A stretch of 64,000 nucleotides of DNA, taken from contig NZ_MUZV01000007.1 in assembly GCF_002000025.1 (NCBI RefSeq), positions 124,001-188,000 of the forward strand. Reading direction: 5' to 3'. This DNA comes from Cognaticolwellia aestuarii. Lineage in GTDB: Bacteria; Pseudomonadota; Gammaproteobacteria; Enterobacterales; Alteromonadaceae. The notes beneath the pieces were generated by a model, which saw nothing but the letters and a program-made list of their open reading frames with translations, ran no database searches and was not told the DNA's origin. A program made the translations under genes and the position numbers. Positions 33,625 through 42,207 of this stretch are shown here, in pieces (positions within the stretch are counted from its first letter, which is position 1; every line of letters starts with the position of its first letter).

Positions 33625-35880
33625 ATGAAACAGATTGAAAATGTTAGTCGTCGAGGTTTTCTAAAGAAACTCGGCATTAGCTCTACAGCTTTAGTGCTAG
33701 GTGTACAGTTGCCGTCAATGCTGACGATTCCAAAAGCGTTAGCAGGCGTTGCGGGTACAGAAAAATTTGCTCCGAATGTTTATGTGCAAATCGGCGCAGA
33801 TAATATCGTTAGCATTGTTGTGCACCGTTCTGAAATGGGTCAAGGGATAAGAACCAGTATTCCGATGATCGTAGCTGATGAATTGGGTGCAGATTGGCAA
33901 AAAATAGCCGTTGTACAAGGCTTAGGTGATAAAAAATATGGCAGTCAAAACACCGATGGCTCTCGTTCTGTAAGACGATTTTATCAACCACTGCGTGAAG
34001 CTGGCGCTTCAGCGCGCATGATGTTGCAGCAAGCTGCTGCCAATCAATGGCAAGTAGATGTAAATGAAACTTCTGCAGTAAATAATACTATTGTTCATGA
34101 AAAAACAGGCCGAGCGTTATCTTTTGGAAGCTTAGTAACAGCGGCCAGCATGTTAACATTACCTGAAACTTCATCATTGAAACTAAAAGCTAAAGCAGAC
34201 TTTAATTTCATCGGTAAATCCGATGTTGCACTGGTTGATGGCGAAAAAATAGTTACTGGTGCTACTACTTATGGCTTTGATGTTGAATTAGACAACATGC
34301 AATATGCTGTTGTAGCAAGGCCGCCGGTATTAGGTGCCAAAGTTAAATCTTTCGATGCTGAGGCTGCTAAAGCTATTGCTGGCGTAATTGCTGTGGTGCA
34401 GTTACCTGACTTAACAGAGCCTGTTGTCTTTAAACCGCTAGGTGGGGTGGCTGTTATTGCTAAAAACACTTGGGCTGCTATTAAAGGCCGTGAAGCCTTG
34501 GCAATACAGTGGCATGAAAGTAAGCACCAAAGTTACAATAGTGATGAATATAAAAAAGCTCTAGCAAAAAGTTGTGATGAACCTGCAAAAATTTTACGTA
34601 CTAAAGGTGATGTAAGTAAAGCCTTGTCTGAGGCTAAGCAAGTGCTTAATGCTTCATACTATGTGCCAGAATTAATCCATGTACCTATGGAACCACCAGC
34701 GGCAGCTGCACATTTTCATGATGGCGTGTTCGATATTTGGGCTTGTACACAAACACCACAATCAGCACAAGCATCTGTTGCACAAAGCACTGGTGTTGCT
34801 GTAGAAGATGTTCATATTAATGTGACGTTATTAGGTGGTGGTTTTGGCCGTAAGTCTAAGCCAGACTTTGTTGTTGAAGCCGCTATACTGTCTAAGCAGT
34901 TGAACGTACCAATAAAAGTTATGTGGACACGCGAAGATGAAATTCAGAACGGTTTTTATCATGCGGTAAGCTATCAAAAACTTGCTGCAGGCCTTGATAG
35001 TTCGGGTAGTGTCATCGCTTGGCAACATCATGTTGCAGAGCCTCCAATTGGCTCCACATTCAGTAAAGGGGCGGATTTAATTGCTACAGAAGCTAACTTA
35101 GGTTTGATTGACATGCCATTTGATATCGCTAATGTTAGTTGTGCTGCTGGTAAAGCGCCTGCGCATACTCGTATCGGTTGGATGCGCTCGGTTACTAACA
35201 TTAATCATGCCTTTGCTATAGGATCATTTGTCGATGAAATTGCACATGCCAAAGGGTTAGATAGCAAAGATCATTTACTATCTATGTTAGGTAAAGATCG
35301 AAAAATAGATTTTTCTCTTGAAAATGCCGAGTATGGAAATTACGGCGAAACACTTGAAAAATTCCCTGTTGATACAGCGCGTATGAAAGCAGTAATTGAA
35401 AAAGTTAGTGCTATGGCAAAGTGGGGCAGAAAATTACCTAAAGGGCATGGTTTAGGTATTGCTATGCATCGCAGCTTCGTTAGTTATGTTGCTTGTATCG
35501 TTGAGGTTTCAGAAAACAGTGACGGAAAAATTAGCGTTGATGATGTTTGGATGGCAGTTGATTGTGGCTTAGCCGTAAATCCAGAACGTATTCGTTCGCA
35601 AATGGAAGGCGCAGCTATTTTTGCCCTATCGTATAGCTTTTATAGTGAACTTACCGCGAAAAATGGTGTGATTGAACAAAATAACTTCGATAATTATCAA
35701 ATTGCACGATTTGCTGATGCACCAACTACGCATGTTGAAATTATTGACAGTGATGCCCCTCCTGGTGGTGTTGGAGAGCCAGGTGTACCGCCAATAGCTC
35801 CCGCTATATGTAATGCTATTTTTAATGCTACCGGTAAGCGTTATAGAGAGTTACCTCTAAAACAATATGGTATTGTTTAG
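33625..35880 (+). CDS. Molybdopterin-dependent oxidoreductase catalytic subunit (IorB-like), Tat-exported
   Basis: The 751-aa catalytic subunit has a twin-arginine signal (SRRGFLKKLGISSTALVLG), so the folded complex is sent to the periplasm together with its partner. It has xanthine-oxidase-family cofactor motifs such as GGGFGRK and PPGGVGEPGVPPIAPAI near the C-terminus, the latter carrying the catalytic Glu of GEPG. IorB-type enzymes hydroxylate N-heterocycles or oxidise aldehydes; the substrate is not predictable. It is operonic with the 2Fe-2S subunit and MocA-like gene. A terminator follows. Confidence 0.92.
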   Translation: MKQIENVSRRGFLKKLGISSTALVLGVQLPSMLTIPKALAGVAGTEKFAPNVYVQIGADNIVSIVVHRSEMGQGIRTSIPMIVADELGADWQKIAVVQGLGDKKYGSQNTDGSRSVRRFYQPLREAGASARMMLQQAAANQWQVDVNETSAVNNTIVHEKTGRALSFGSLVTAASMLTLPETSSLKLKAKADFNFIGKSDVALVDGEKIVTGATTYGFDVELDNMQYAVVARPPVLGAKVKSFDAEAAKAIAGVIAVVQLPDLTEPVVFKPLGGVAVIAKNTWAAIKGREALAIQWHESKHQSYNSDEYKKALAKSCDEPAKILRTKGDVSKALSEAKQVLNASYYVPELIHVPMEPPAAAAHFHDGVFDIWACTQTPQSAQASVAQSTGVAVEDVHINVTLLGGGFGRKSKPDFVVEAAILSKQLNVPIKVMWTREDEIQNGFYHAVSYQKLAAGLDSSGSVIAWQHHVAEPPIGSTFSKGADLIATEANLGLIDMPFDIANVSCAAGKAPAHTRIGWMRSVTNINHAFAIGSFVDEIAHAKGLDSKDHLLSMLGKDRKIDFSLENAEYGNYGETLEKFPVDTARMKAVIEKVSAMAKWGRKLPKGHGLGIAMHRSFVSYVACIVEVSENSDGKISVDDVWMAVDCGLAVNPERIRSQMEGAAIFALSYSFYSELTAKNGVIEQNNFDNYQIARFADAPTTHVEIIDSDAPPGGVGEPGVPPIAPAICNAIFNATGKRYRELPLKQYGIV

Positions 35881-35922
35881 CTACAAGCGTTAACGTGTGA
35901 TTAAATACGTTGTAAAGAATAG

Positions 35923-35953
35923 AAAAGCAGCAATGTAAGCTGCTTTTTTATTG
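35923..35953 (+). terminator. Intrinsic terminator of the molybdenum hydroxylase operon
   Basis: AAAAGCAGC / GCTGCTTTT stem, seven-base loop, then T residues; 42 bases after the stop. Confidence 0.88.
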
Positions 35954-36022
35954 GGTGCTGTAATATCGTAAATGACCTGATAAAATAGCGCCAATATAGA
36001 ACCTCGTCCCATAGGATAAAAA

Positions 36023-36574
36023 ATGGCATCGTTACAAGAGCAGTTGCTAAAAGCAGGTTTAACTACCAAGCAAAAAGCACGACAAGCAAATAGTGATAAG
36101 CGTAAAAAAGGCAAGCAAAAGCGTAGTGGCGTTAATGTTGAAAGTAGCTTGCAAGAACAAGTAAAGCAAGATCTTGAGCTGGCGAAAAAAGAAAAGTTGG
36201 CCCGTGATATCGCTTTAAATAATGAGAAAAAACAAGCCCTTTTAGCCAAAGAGCAACAATTAAGAATTTTACAAATTTTGCAGCATCATCAAGTAACCAA
36301 CGTCAATGGTGAAGCAGAATATAACTATACTTTTAATAATAAAATTAAAAAATTATTTGTTGATGCTATAACGCATAAAGCTTTAGTTAATGGCCGATTA
36401 GCTTTGTGTGGTGTTGAAGATACAACCTATATTGTGACCACAGAGACGGCTGAAAAAGTGGCTAGTTTAGATGAAAAGGTTATTTTAGTGCAAAATACTA
36501 AAGTTGTTGATGAAGTTGTTTCTGATGATGACCCTTATGCAGAGTTTCAAATTCCTGATGATTTAATGTGGTAA
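36023..36574 (+). CDS. DUF2058 family protein (YaiL-like)
   Basis: A 183-aa protein with the DUF2058 layout: an N-terminal basic helical part (SLQEQLLKAGLTTKQKARQANSDKRKKGKQKR, in pieces), a long charged coiled coil (about 45-90) and a C-terminal beta domain (YNYTFNNKIKKLFVDAITHKALVNGRLAL in part). E. coli YaiL belongs here and is annotated as nucleoprotein/polynucleotide-associated; the molecular role is not settled. AGGA precedes the ATG. Next gene is a glutaredoxin 52 bases on. Confidence 0.88.
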   Translation: MASLQEQLLKAGLTTKQKARQANSDKRKKGKQKRSGVNVESSLQEQVKQDLELAKKEKLARDIALNNEKKQALLAKEQQLRILQILQHHQVTNVNGEAEYNYTFNNKIKKLFVDAITHKALVNGRLALCGVEDTTYIVTTETAEKVASLDEKVILVQNTKVVDEVVSDDDPYAEFQIPDDLMW

Positions 36575-36626
36575 TGTTCGTCACATATTCTAATTTATTA
36601 ACTTAACAGTGAGCACAAGTACAATT

Positions 36627-36989
36627 ATGTTTTTAATTCGTTGGCCAATTGGCCGTTTAATATTGCTATTAAATTTTATATTTTCGCCAAGTGCGCCTAA
36701 GCGTTCAGCGCAATTACAAAAAGAAGTTGATGCTAGCACCGCACATTTGAGCTTATATCAATTACCTGCTTGTCCATTTTGCGTAAAAACTCGTCGTGCA
36801 ATGAAGCGTTTTGGTTTAAACATTGAAATACGTAATATTAATCAACATGAAGAATATCGAGAAGAGTTGATTCGTGAAGGTGGTAAAAGAACGGTACCAT
36901 GTTTAAAAATAGTTAATGAAGATCAGTCGGTTACTTGGTTATACGAGTCTGGCGATATTATTAAGTATTTAGAGAAGTTTGCCCGTTAA
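36627..36989 (+). CDS. Membrane-anchored glutaredoxin
   Basis: A 120-aa protein with a hydrophobic N-terminal helix (FLIRWPIGRLILLLNFIF) followed by a glutaredoxin domain with active site CPFC (Cys49, Cys52), the TVPCL cis-Pro motif and the helical end WLYESGDIIKYL. It probably acts on the cytoplasmic face as a dithiol reductant using glutathione. The ATG at 36627 is preferred over a GTG six codons earlier because it begins exactly at the membrane segment typical of this subgroup. Confidence 0.88.
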   Translation: MFLIRWPIGRLILLLNFIFSPSAPKRSAQLQKEVDASTAHLSLYQLPACPFCVKTRRAMKRFGLNIEIRNINQHEEYREELIREGGKRTVPCLKIVNEDQSVTWLYESGDIIKYLEKFAR

Positions 36990-37086
36990 TGATAATGGTT
37001 AATTAATCCATTCGCTTTTATTAAGAATTTTTTTGCCTCTTCTTGGGTCTATTTATCTAAGATAATTAGCTCGGTTAGAGGTAAAA

Positions 37087-38091
37087 ATGTTAATTAAAAC
37101 TAAAAAAAGTTATCAACTATCAGAACAACAAGTCACTGATGAAGCAATTTATCATGCTCGACGCAAAGTTTTAAAGCAACTTGGCTTCCTAGGTGCAGGT
37201 AGTTTACTTGCCCAATCCGCTAATGCGAGTCCATTAGATTTTTTCAGCAGTAAAAGTGCAGAGGTCTTTCAACGCCAAGCTTTGAACTTTAAGCAAGCAG
37301 AAAAATCTACAGAAATATTAACCCCTGAAGCTAAAGTGACTTCACATAATAATTTTTATGAATTTGGCACAGCGAAGGGCGATCCTGTTGAAAATGCACA
37401 AAGCTTTAAGGTTAATCCTTGGCAATTAAGTATTTCTGGTGAAGTTGATAAACCCTATACCTTAGGCTACGACGATTTATTCAAAAGCTTCTCACTCGAA
37501 GAGCGAATATATCGCCTTCGCTGTGTTGAGGCATGGTCGATGGTGGTACCTTGGGTTGGCTTTTCATTAGCGGACCTAATTAAAAAAGCAGCGCCAAATT
37601 CGCGAGCAAAATATGTTGCTTTTGAAACCTTATATGATCCTGAACAAATGCCGGGTCAAAAAAGTCGCCGTATAGGCGGTGGTGTGCAATACCCCTATGT
37701 TGAAGGTTTACGTATTGATGAAGCCATGAATCCGTTAACTTTAATGAGTGTAGGTTTATACGGTAAAACATTACCCGCACAAAACGGGGCACCTATTCGG
37801 TTAGTCGTGCCTTGGAAATATGGTTTTAAAAGCATTAAATCTATTGTCAGCATTAAGTTAGTTGAACAGCAACCTCCAACAACATGGAATCGACTTGCTG
37901 ATCATGAGTATGGTTTTTATGCCAACGTTAACCCTGACGTTGATCACCCCCGTTGGAGTCAAGCAAGTGAAAGGCGTATCACTACCGGTGGCTTATTTGC
38001 CCGTAACCGTATTGAAACACTACCGTTTAATGGCTATGGTGAAGAAGTAGCACAAATGTATAAAAATATGGACCTAAGGAAGTATTATTAG
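37087..38091 (+). CDS. msrP: Protein-methionine-sulfoxide reductase catalytic subunit MsrP
   Basis: MsrP (YedY) is a periplasmic molybdopterin enzyme that repairs oxidised methionines in envelope proteins. The 334-aa precursor has a Tat signal ([24 protein letters not shown]) and the sulfite-oxidase fold with the molybdenum ligand Cys146 in [14 protein letters not shown], plus the conserved [17 protein letters not shown] tail. AGAGG precedes the ATG. It overlaps msrQ by one base, so they are translated together. Confidence 0.96.
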   Translation: MLIKTKKSYQLSEQQVTDEAIYHARRKVLKQLGFLGAGSLLAQSANASPLDFFSSKSAEVFQRQALNFKQAEKSTEILTPEAKVTSHNNFYEFGTAKGDPVENAQSFKVNPWQLSISGEVDKPYTLGYDDLFKSFSLEERIYRLRCVEAWSMVVPWVGFSLADLIKKAAPNSRAKYVAFETLYDPEQMPGQKSRRIGGGVQYPYVEGLRIDEAMNPLTLMSVGLYGKTLPAQNGAPIRLVVPWKYGFKSIKSIVSIKLVEQQPPTTWNRLADHEYGFYANVNPDVDHPRWSQASERRITTGGLFARNRIETLPFNGYGEEVAQMYKNMDLRKYY

Positions 38092-38729
38092 TGCGAACAA
38101 ATGTTGTAGCGAATAAAGTGTCTTTGAAAACAGTTTTTTTAGCACATCGGGTGTTATTACTTAAGATAGCTATTCACTTAATGTCTTTTTTACCTTTAAT
38201 GGCACTTTATGTGTTGGCATTTAGTGATCAGCTTGGCGCCGATCCGGTAAAAGAAGTTATTCACTTTACTGGTATGGGGGCTTTTAATCTACTGTTGCTT
38301 TCGCTGGTGGTCATGCCTTTAGCAAAAAAATATCGTCAAGCTTACTTTTTACAAGTTAGGCGATTACTTGGCTTATATAGTTTTACTTATGCATTTTGTC
38401 ATTTGCTGAGCTTTTTAGCTTTTGAAGTGCAATTTGATTTGGCATTATTTTTTAATGAAATTATTGATAGACCCTACATTACTGTTGGTATGGCTGCGTT
38501 GATCATTCTGTTTTCTTTAGCTGTTACATCATTGAGCTCATTGAAACGAAAAATGGCTAAGAATTGGCAAAGGCTACACAACGGGGTTTATCTGGCCTTG
38601 TTATTAATAGCGCTGCATTTTTTTTGGTCGGTTAAATCCGATATTGTTGAGCCAGGAGTGTACTTTGTTATTGCGCTTTTCTTGTTAAGCCAACGAAAAG
38701 AAAAATTTAAGCGTTGGTTTAAACCGTAA
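38091..38729 (+). CDS. msrQ: MsrQ, heme-binding membrane subunit of the methionine sulfoxide reductase
   Basis: MsrQ (YedZ) is an inner-membrane b-heme protein that passes electrons from the quinone pool to MsrP. The 212-aa protein has about six helices with the ferric-reductase-like core (HFTGMGAFNLLLLSLVVMPL, RRLLGLYSFTYAFCHLLSF, WQRLHNGVYLALLLIALHFFW), whose His residues bind heme. It starts at GTG sharing its first base with the msrP stop TAG. A long terminator hairpin follows. Confidence 0.94.
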   Translation: MRTNVVANKVSLKTVFLAHRVLLLKIAIHLMSFLPLMALYVLAFSDQLGADPVKEVIHFTGMGAFNLLLLSLVVMPLAKKYRQAYFLQVRRLLGLYSFTYAFCHLLSFLAFEVQFDLALFFNEIIDRPYITVGMAALIILFSLAVTSLSSLKRKMAKNWQRLHNGVYLALLLIALHFFWSVKSDIVEPGVYFVIALFLLSQRKEKFKRWFKP

Positions 38730-38767
38730 CTACCTCGCTATAAACAGAGTAAATTTATTTAGTATGA

Positions 38768-38829
38768 AGTAGCAGTAGCAACAAAAAAGCGAGGGCATAA
38801 ACCCTCGCTTTTTTGTTGCTACTGCTACT
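38768..38829. terminator. Exceptionally long perfect bidirectional terminator hairpin
   Basis: The 28 bases at 38768-38795 are perfectly complementary to 38802-38829, with loop CATAAA. The centre is GCGAGGG / CCCTCGC flanked by A6 and T6, so it ends both msrQ (plus) and the parvulin gene (minus). The outer arms AGTAGCAGTAGCAAC / GTTGCTACTGCTACT add a stem far longer than termination needs. Confidence 0.93.
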
Positions 38830-38870
38830 GATAGTAAAGGTTTGTTTTTACTTCGTTGTAAAGCAGCGTG

Positions 38871-39152
38871 TTATTCGCTGCGCGCTGTTACTTCTAATAA
38901 GTGATAGCCAAATTGCGTTTTAACAGGGCCTTGTACTTGGTTCAATGCGGCAGAAAAAACAACTTCATCAAACTCTTGTACCATTTGCCCACGACCAAAA
39001 GAGCCAAGTGCACCACCTTGTGCTTTAGAAGGGCAGTTTGAATGCTCTTTTGCTACGGTTGAGAAGTCTTCACCGGCTTCTATTTGTTGCTTTAATGTTA
39101 GACATTGCTCTTCAGTGTCAACCAAAATATGGCGTGCAGATGCTGTGACCAT
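38871..39152 (-). CDS. ppiC: Parvulin-type peptidyl-prolyl cis-trans isomerase
   Basis: A 93-aa single-domain cytoplasmic parvulin like E. coli PpiC. It shows ASARHILVDTEEQC, EGEDF-type AGEDFSTVAKEHSNCPS, QGGALGSFGRGQMVQEFDEVVF and the C-terminal VKTQFGYHLLEV, which together form the rotamase core. There is no signal peptide. It converges on msrQ across the shared terminator. Confidence 0.95.
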   Translation of the reverse strand: MVTASARHILVDTEEQCLTLKQQIEAGEDFSTVAKEHSNCPSKAQGGALGSFGRGQMVQEFDEVVFSAALNQVQGPVKTQFGYHLLEVTARSE

Positions 39153-39550
39153 TATATTTCCTATTCGCTGTTAGATTTAATGAGGACTGTAGCGTATTTT
39201 TTTTAATAATAGAATAGCTTGAAAGTAAATTATGTTACTGAAAATTTCACGGTTAGCCGTGTCATAACAACTTTAACATTTAGAAGGTTGTGCAATATTG
39301 AGTTTCTAGCCTAGGTTACTCGACTTTATTGTTGATAATGAATACCAAACTAAGCTTCGGTGTAGATTTTTTGGGGAATAAATATAAGCGATTGGTAAGC
39401 TAGGTATAGTAATGTGATAGGGTTTAATGATTAAAAAACACCTTGGTATCGGCTGTTTTAGAAAATAATTTATAATTTTCAAACTATTTACCAACCCAAC
39501 ACTACTTTTAATATATAAGAGTCAGTTAACTTAATAAAATAGGATGCCGA
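39153..39550. other. Upstream region of the sigma/anti-sigma operon
   Basis: About 400 AT-rich bases with no supported gene, holding promoters for the parvulin gene (leftward) and for the sigma operon (rightward). ECF operons are usually autoregulated, but I could not identify a convincing -35/-10 pair. The AGGA site at 39541-39544 serves the GTG start at 39551. Confidence 0.35.
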
Positions 39551-40102
39551 GTGTTTGAACGAAGCGATGAAACGCTAGTAAAGCAAGCGCTGAAAGGGAA
39601 AAAATCAGCTTGGGTTACCTTAGTGAAACGATATGAAAAAAACTTGTATAACTATACCTTGCGTATGGTCAGTAACCCTGATGATGCTTTAGATTTAATG
39701 CAAGATGTATTTATGGCTGTTTTTCGTAATTTAGCCTCATTTCGAGGTGATAGCCCTTTTAAAGGTTGGTTATTTAAAATTGCACATTATCGTTGTATTG
39801 AGTTTTATCGTCGAAAAAAACCGACCCAGTCATTAGATGATGTACCCGAGCAAGAAGAGTACACGAATGATGGCTGCCCAGAGGCTCAGCTGTTTTCTGG
39901 CCAACAAGCGAATATATTAGTTCAAGCGTTGCAGATATTACCTATTAATCAAAAGTTAGTCGTGGAGTTAAAATTTTTTCAGCATTGCACTTTTGATGAC
40001 ATAGCACAGCAGTTGGGGATTTCAGTAAATACAGTTAAATCTCGTTTGTATAGCGCTTTAGATAAATTAAAAGATCATTTGGAGTTAGACCATGTCAAAT
40101 AA
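39551..40102 (+). CDS. RNA polymerase ECF sigma factor (RpoE-like)
   Basis: A 183-aa ECF sigma factor. Region 2 (about 25-92) has YNYTLRMVSNPDDALDLMQDVFMAVFRNLASFRGDSPFKGWLFKIA in pieces, with the acidic core-binding patch intact (DDALDLMQD), and region 4 (about 125-178) has the helix-turn-helix FDDIAQQLGISVNTVKSRLYSALDKL. Unlike the factor at 4228, it has the normal acidic residues. It starts at GTG behind AGGA and overlaps the next gene by 11 bases. That gene encodes a one-pass membrane protein with the layout of an anti-sigma factor. Confidence 0.93.
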   Translation: MFERSDETLVKQALKGKKSAWVTLVKRYEKNLYNYTLRMVSNPDDALDLMQDVFMAVFRNLASFRGDSPFKGWLFKIAHYRCIEFYRRKKPTQSLDDVPEQEEYTNDGCPEAQLFSGQQANILVQALQILPINQKLVVELKFFQHCTFDDIAQQLGISVNTVKSRLYSALDKLKDHLELDHVK

Positions 40103-40811
40103 AGATGAGCTAAGGCAAGAGCAAGAGTTTGCTAACTGGCTTGATGGCAAGTCAGATGATTGCCAAGTCGATGACGGCGATTTAACACATGAAACCCTAT
40201 GGCAACAGCGTAAAAATACTGTTGATGCCATTGAGCATCAAGTGAGTATGTCAGGTGAACAATCGGTACCCGCATGGGATCGTGCGAGCGCTTTTACCAA
40301 TGACAAAGTCACTTTCTGGCAATGGCGTGGTTTGCCTGTATTGTCAATGGCATTTTCCATCCTTGCAGTTGCATTAGTGTTATTTAAAGTTGAATTAGTG
40401 ATACAAAACGAAGCGATAGTATTAAGTTTTGCAGGGGCTAATAGCAACTTACAAGATGAAAAAATAGCGGCGTTGGTTGATGTCAAGTTGCAACGTTTTG
40501 CGCAAGAGCAGCAAGTGTTGTTGGCCAACTACGCTGCTGATATCAAGGTAAAGCAGCAAGATAATAACTTACAACTTGCTAGTTATATTATGGGGGTTTC
40601 TCGCCAAGAGCGTAAAGAAGATATTAGCGACTTTATACAATATATTAATGCCGAACGAAAAGACGATCTACTTGAGCAAAAAATTAAATATCAAGAGCTC
40701 GAACAAGCGATTAAATACCATAAAGCCTATCAACAAAATAATGTGAAAGGTTATGGATTAAAACAGGGTGATATAAAACGTACACCTGCTGATTGGACTG
40801 CTGAGGAGTAA
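40092..40811 (+). CDS. Predicted membrane anti-sigma factor
   Basis: The 239-aa protein has a cytoplasmic N-terminal region (about 1-78), one membrane helix (about 80-100, LPVLSMAFSILAVALVLFKV) and a periplasmic part predicted to be coiled coil (about 115-215). I see no zinc-binding HXXXCXXC motif, so it is not a ZAS anti-sigma. The assignment rests on the overlap with the sigma gene and the one-pass layout. No known family name is evident. It ends 3 bases before the exported coiled-coil gene. Confidence 0.7.
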   Translation: MSNKDELRQEQEFANWLDGKSDDCQVDDGDLTHETLWQQRKNTVDAIEHQVSMSGEQSVPAWDRASAFTNDKVTFWQWRGLPVLSMAFSILAVALVLFKVELVIQNEAIVLSFAGANSNLQDEKIAALVDVKLQRFAQEQQVLLANYAADIKVKQQDNNLQLASYIMGVSRQERKEDISDFIQYINAERKDDLLEQKIKYQELEQAIKYHKAYQQNNVKGYGLKQGDIKRTPADWTAEE

Positions 40812-40814
40812 AGT

Positions 40815-41759
40815 ATGAACAAATTTAAGTTATTTTCATCAACGCTAGTAATACCTTGTTTACTGATGTCAGGGGCTGCCTTTGCTGTTGAGCAGAGTAC
40901 AGAAAAGTATGCGGATATGCATAAACAACTCTCAATAATGAGTGACATTATTAAATCGTCAGTAACAGATGAGTCAGCACGCCAGTCGTCTAAAATTAAT
41001 AGTATTCAAAGTACGTATTTACGTGGTCAGGGCGTGGTCTTTACTATTAGCTCGGCAGCTGGTGATCGTCAATGGGGGCATTATAACTTTAATTTTTCTA
41101 TGCCTGAACTACCTGAAATGCCAGTAGCGCCAATTGCACCAGAAGTGAACCAAGACTTTCATGAAAAATATGATATCGATGTTAATAAAACGGTTACACA
41201 AGCATTAGAGTCTGCGGCAGTGGGCTATGAAAGAGTGATGGAAGTTTTTGAAAGTAATCGTGATAAAACTCGAGAGCTAAGAGAAGAGCAGCGAGAACTT
41301 GCCTATGAATTAAGAGACATTGAACGTGAAAAGCGAGATTTAAACTATCAACTTACAAGAGCGAGCGATGAACGTAAAGCTGAGCTTAAACAGGAACTAA
41401 GCCAGCTGACAGAGCAAGAAGAAACATTAAAAGCTAATCAGCGTAAAATGACAAAATTAACTCATCAAGTTGTTGCTAAGCAGCAGGCAGAGCAAGCACA
41501 AAGAAATAAAGAGCGTTCGCAATACTATCAGCAATTAGCGGTAACATTGACCGAAACCCTATGTTTATATGGTAATGGCCTAAAAGCGTTACCTAAAAAT
41601 GAACATGTGAGTCTTATTCTGCAGTCGGCTGGTGCCAAGTCAATGGGGCGATATAAAGACAATATTTTAGTTTTTAGTAAAGAAGATATCGCTAGCTGCT
41701 CAGCTGACAAAATTACCGCGTCAAAGCTGATGAGTAAAGCGCAAGTTTATCAATTTTAA
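40815..41759 (+). CDS. Exported coiled-coil protein, third gene of the sigma operon
   Basis: A 314-aa protein with a signal peptide (LFSSTLVIPCLLMSGAAFA, cleavage about 24/25), a Pro-rich stretch (PELPEMPVAPIAPE, 97-110), a long charged coiled coil (about 135-240) and a C-terminal globular end with two cysteines (TLCLYGNG and ASCSADK). I do not recognise a family. By position it is likely a periplasmic partner of the membrane anti-sigma factor, either a sensor or an effector of the response. The coiled coils in both proteins could interact. Confidence 0.7.
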   Translation: MNKFKLFSSTLVIPCLLMSGAAFAVEQSTEKYADMHKQLSIMSDIIKSSVTDESARQSSKINSIQSTYLRGQGVVFTISSAAGDRQWGHYNFNFSMPELPEMPVAPIAPEVNQDFHEKYDIDVNKTVTQALESAAVGYERVMEVFESNRDKTRELREEQRELAYELRDIEREKRDLNYQLTRASDERKAELKQELSQLTEQEETLKANQRKMTKLTHQVVAKQQAEQAQRNKERSQYYQQLAVTLTETLCLYGNGLKALPKNEHVSLILQSAGAKSMGRYKDNILVFSKEDIASCSADKITASKLMSKAQVYQF

Positions 41760-41787
41760 TGCTGATATTTAACTCAGCTATGATTTA

Positions 41788-42146
41788 TACCCAAGCCACT
41801 TGAAAATGCAGTTTCAGCGTTAAGCTAGGAAATCAGCGCAAGGCACAGCACGCAGATAATGGTTATCCTCGATAATAGCTCCTGCATTATCCTAATGCCC
41901 CACATCCCTGTGGGAACCTTATCAAGTGCTGCACAGCTTTTTTGCTCCAGACAAAAGCTAAGTACATACATCCATGTATGCAACGCTGCACTGGTTTTCT
42001 AGCTTAGCGCCCTTAGGGCAAGTCGATAAAGGGTCATCTCCGGCGTTATTGATTTTAACAATGGAACAACCATTCCTTTCAATCAATGCCTTGGTGCTAA
42101 CCCTTTTTCGACTTGCTGAATCCTGCATTTTCAAGTAGTTTGGGTA
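41788..42146. mobile_element. MITE-like element, long copy (359 bp), flanked by TA
   Basis: Same ends and core as 26474-26735: starts TACCCAAGCCACTTGAAAATG and ends CAAGTAGTTTGGGTA, with TA flanks at 41786-41787 and 42147-42148. The terminal inverted repeats match at 22 of 24 bases. It holds 97 extra bases in two blocks, each with a hairpin of the same pattern: CCCACATCCCTGTGGG (41899-41914) and CATACATCCATGTATG (41965-41980). No transposase is encoded. It lies 28 bases after the coiled-coil gene. Confidence 0.85.
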
Positions 42147-42154
42147 TAATAAGT

Positions 42155-42184
42155 AAAAAAGCCGCAGTAAGCGGCTTTTTTTAT
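42155..42184. terminator. Bidirectional intrinsic terminator
   Basis: AAAAAAGCCGC / GCGGCTTTTTT stem with loop AGTAA, between the sigma operon (with the MITE) and the convergent gene at 42208. The A and T runs suit both directions. Confidence 0.9.
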
Positions 42185-42207
42185 GAGAAACATTACCCGT
42201 TCAGGGC

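Noticed and set aside
35890-36249. Open frame of 119 aa on the minus strand
   Set aside because: It overlaps the DUF2058 gene, is rich in Cys/Phe/Ser as antisense frames are, and crosses the terminator region. The plus-strand gene has family support and a ribosome binding site.
41899-41980. Possible CRISPR-like repeats in the long MITE
   Set aside because: Only two short hairpins of differing sequence with no regular spacers and no cas genes in the window.
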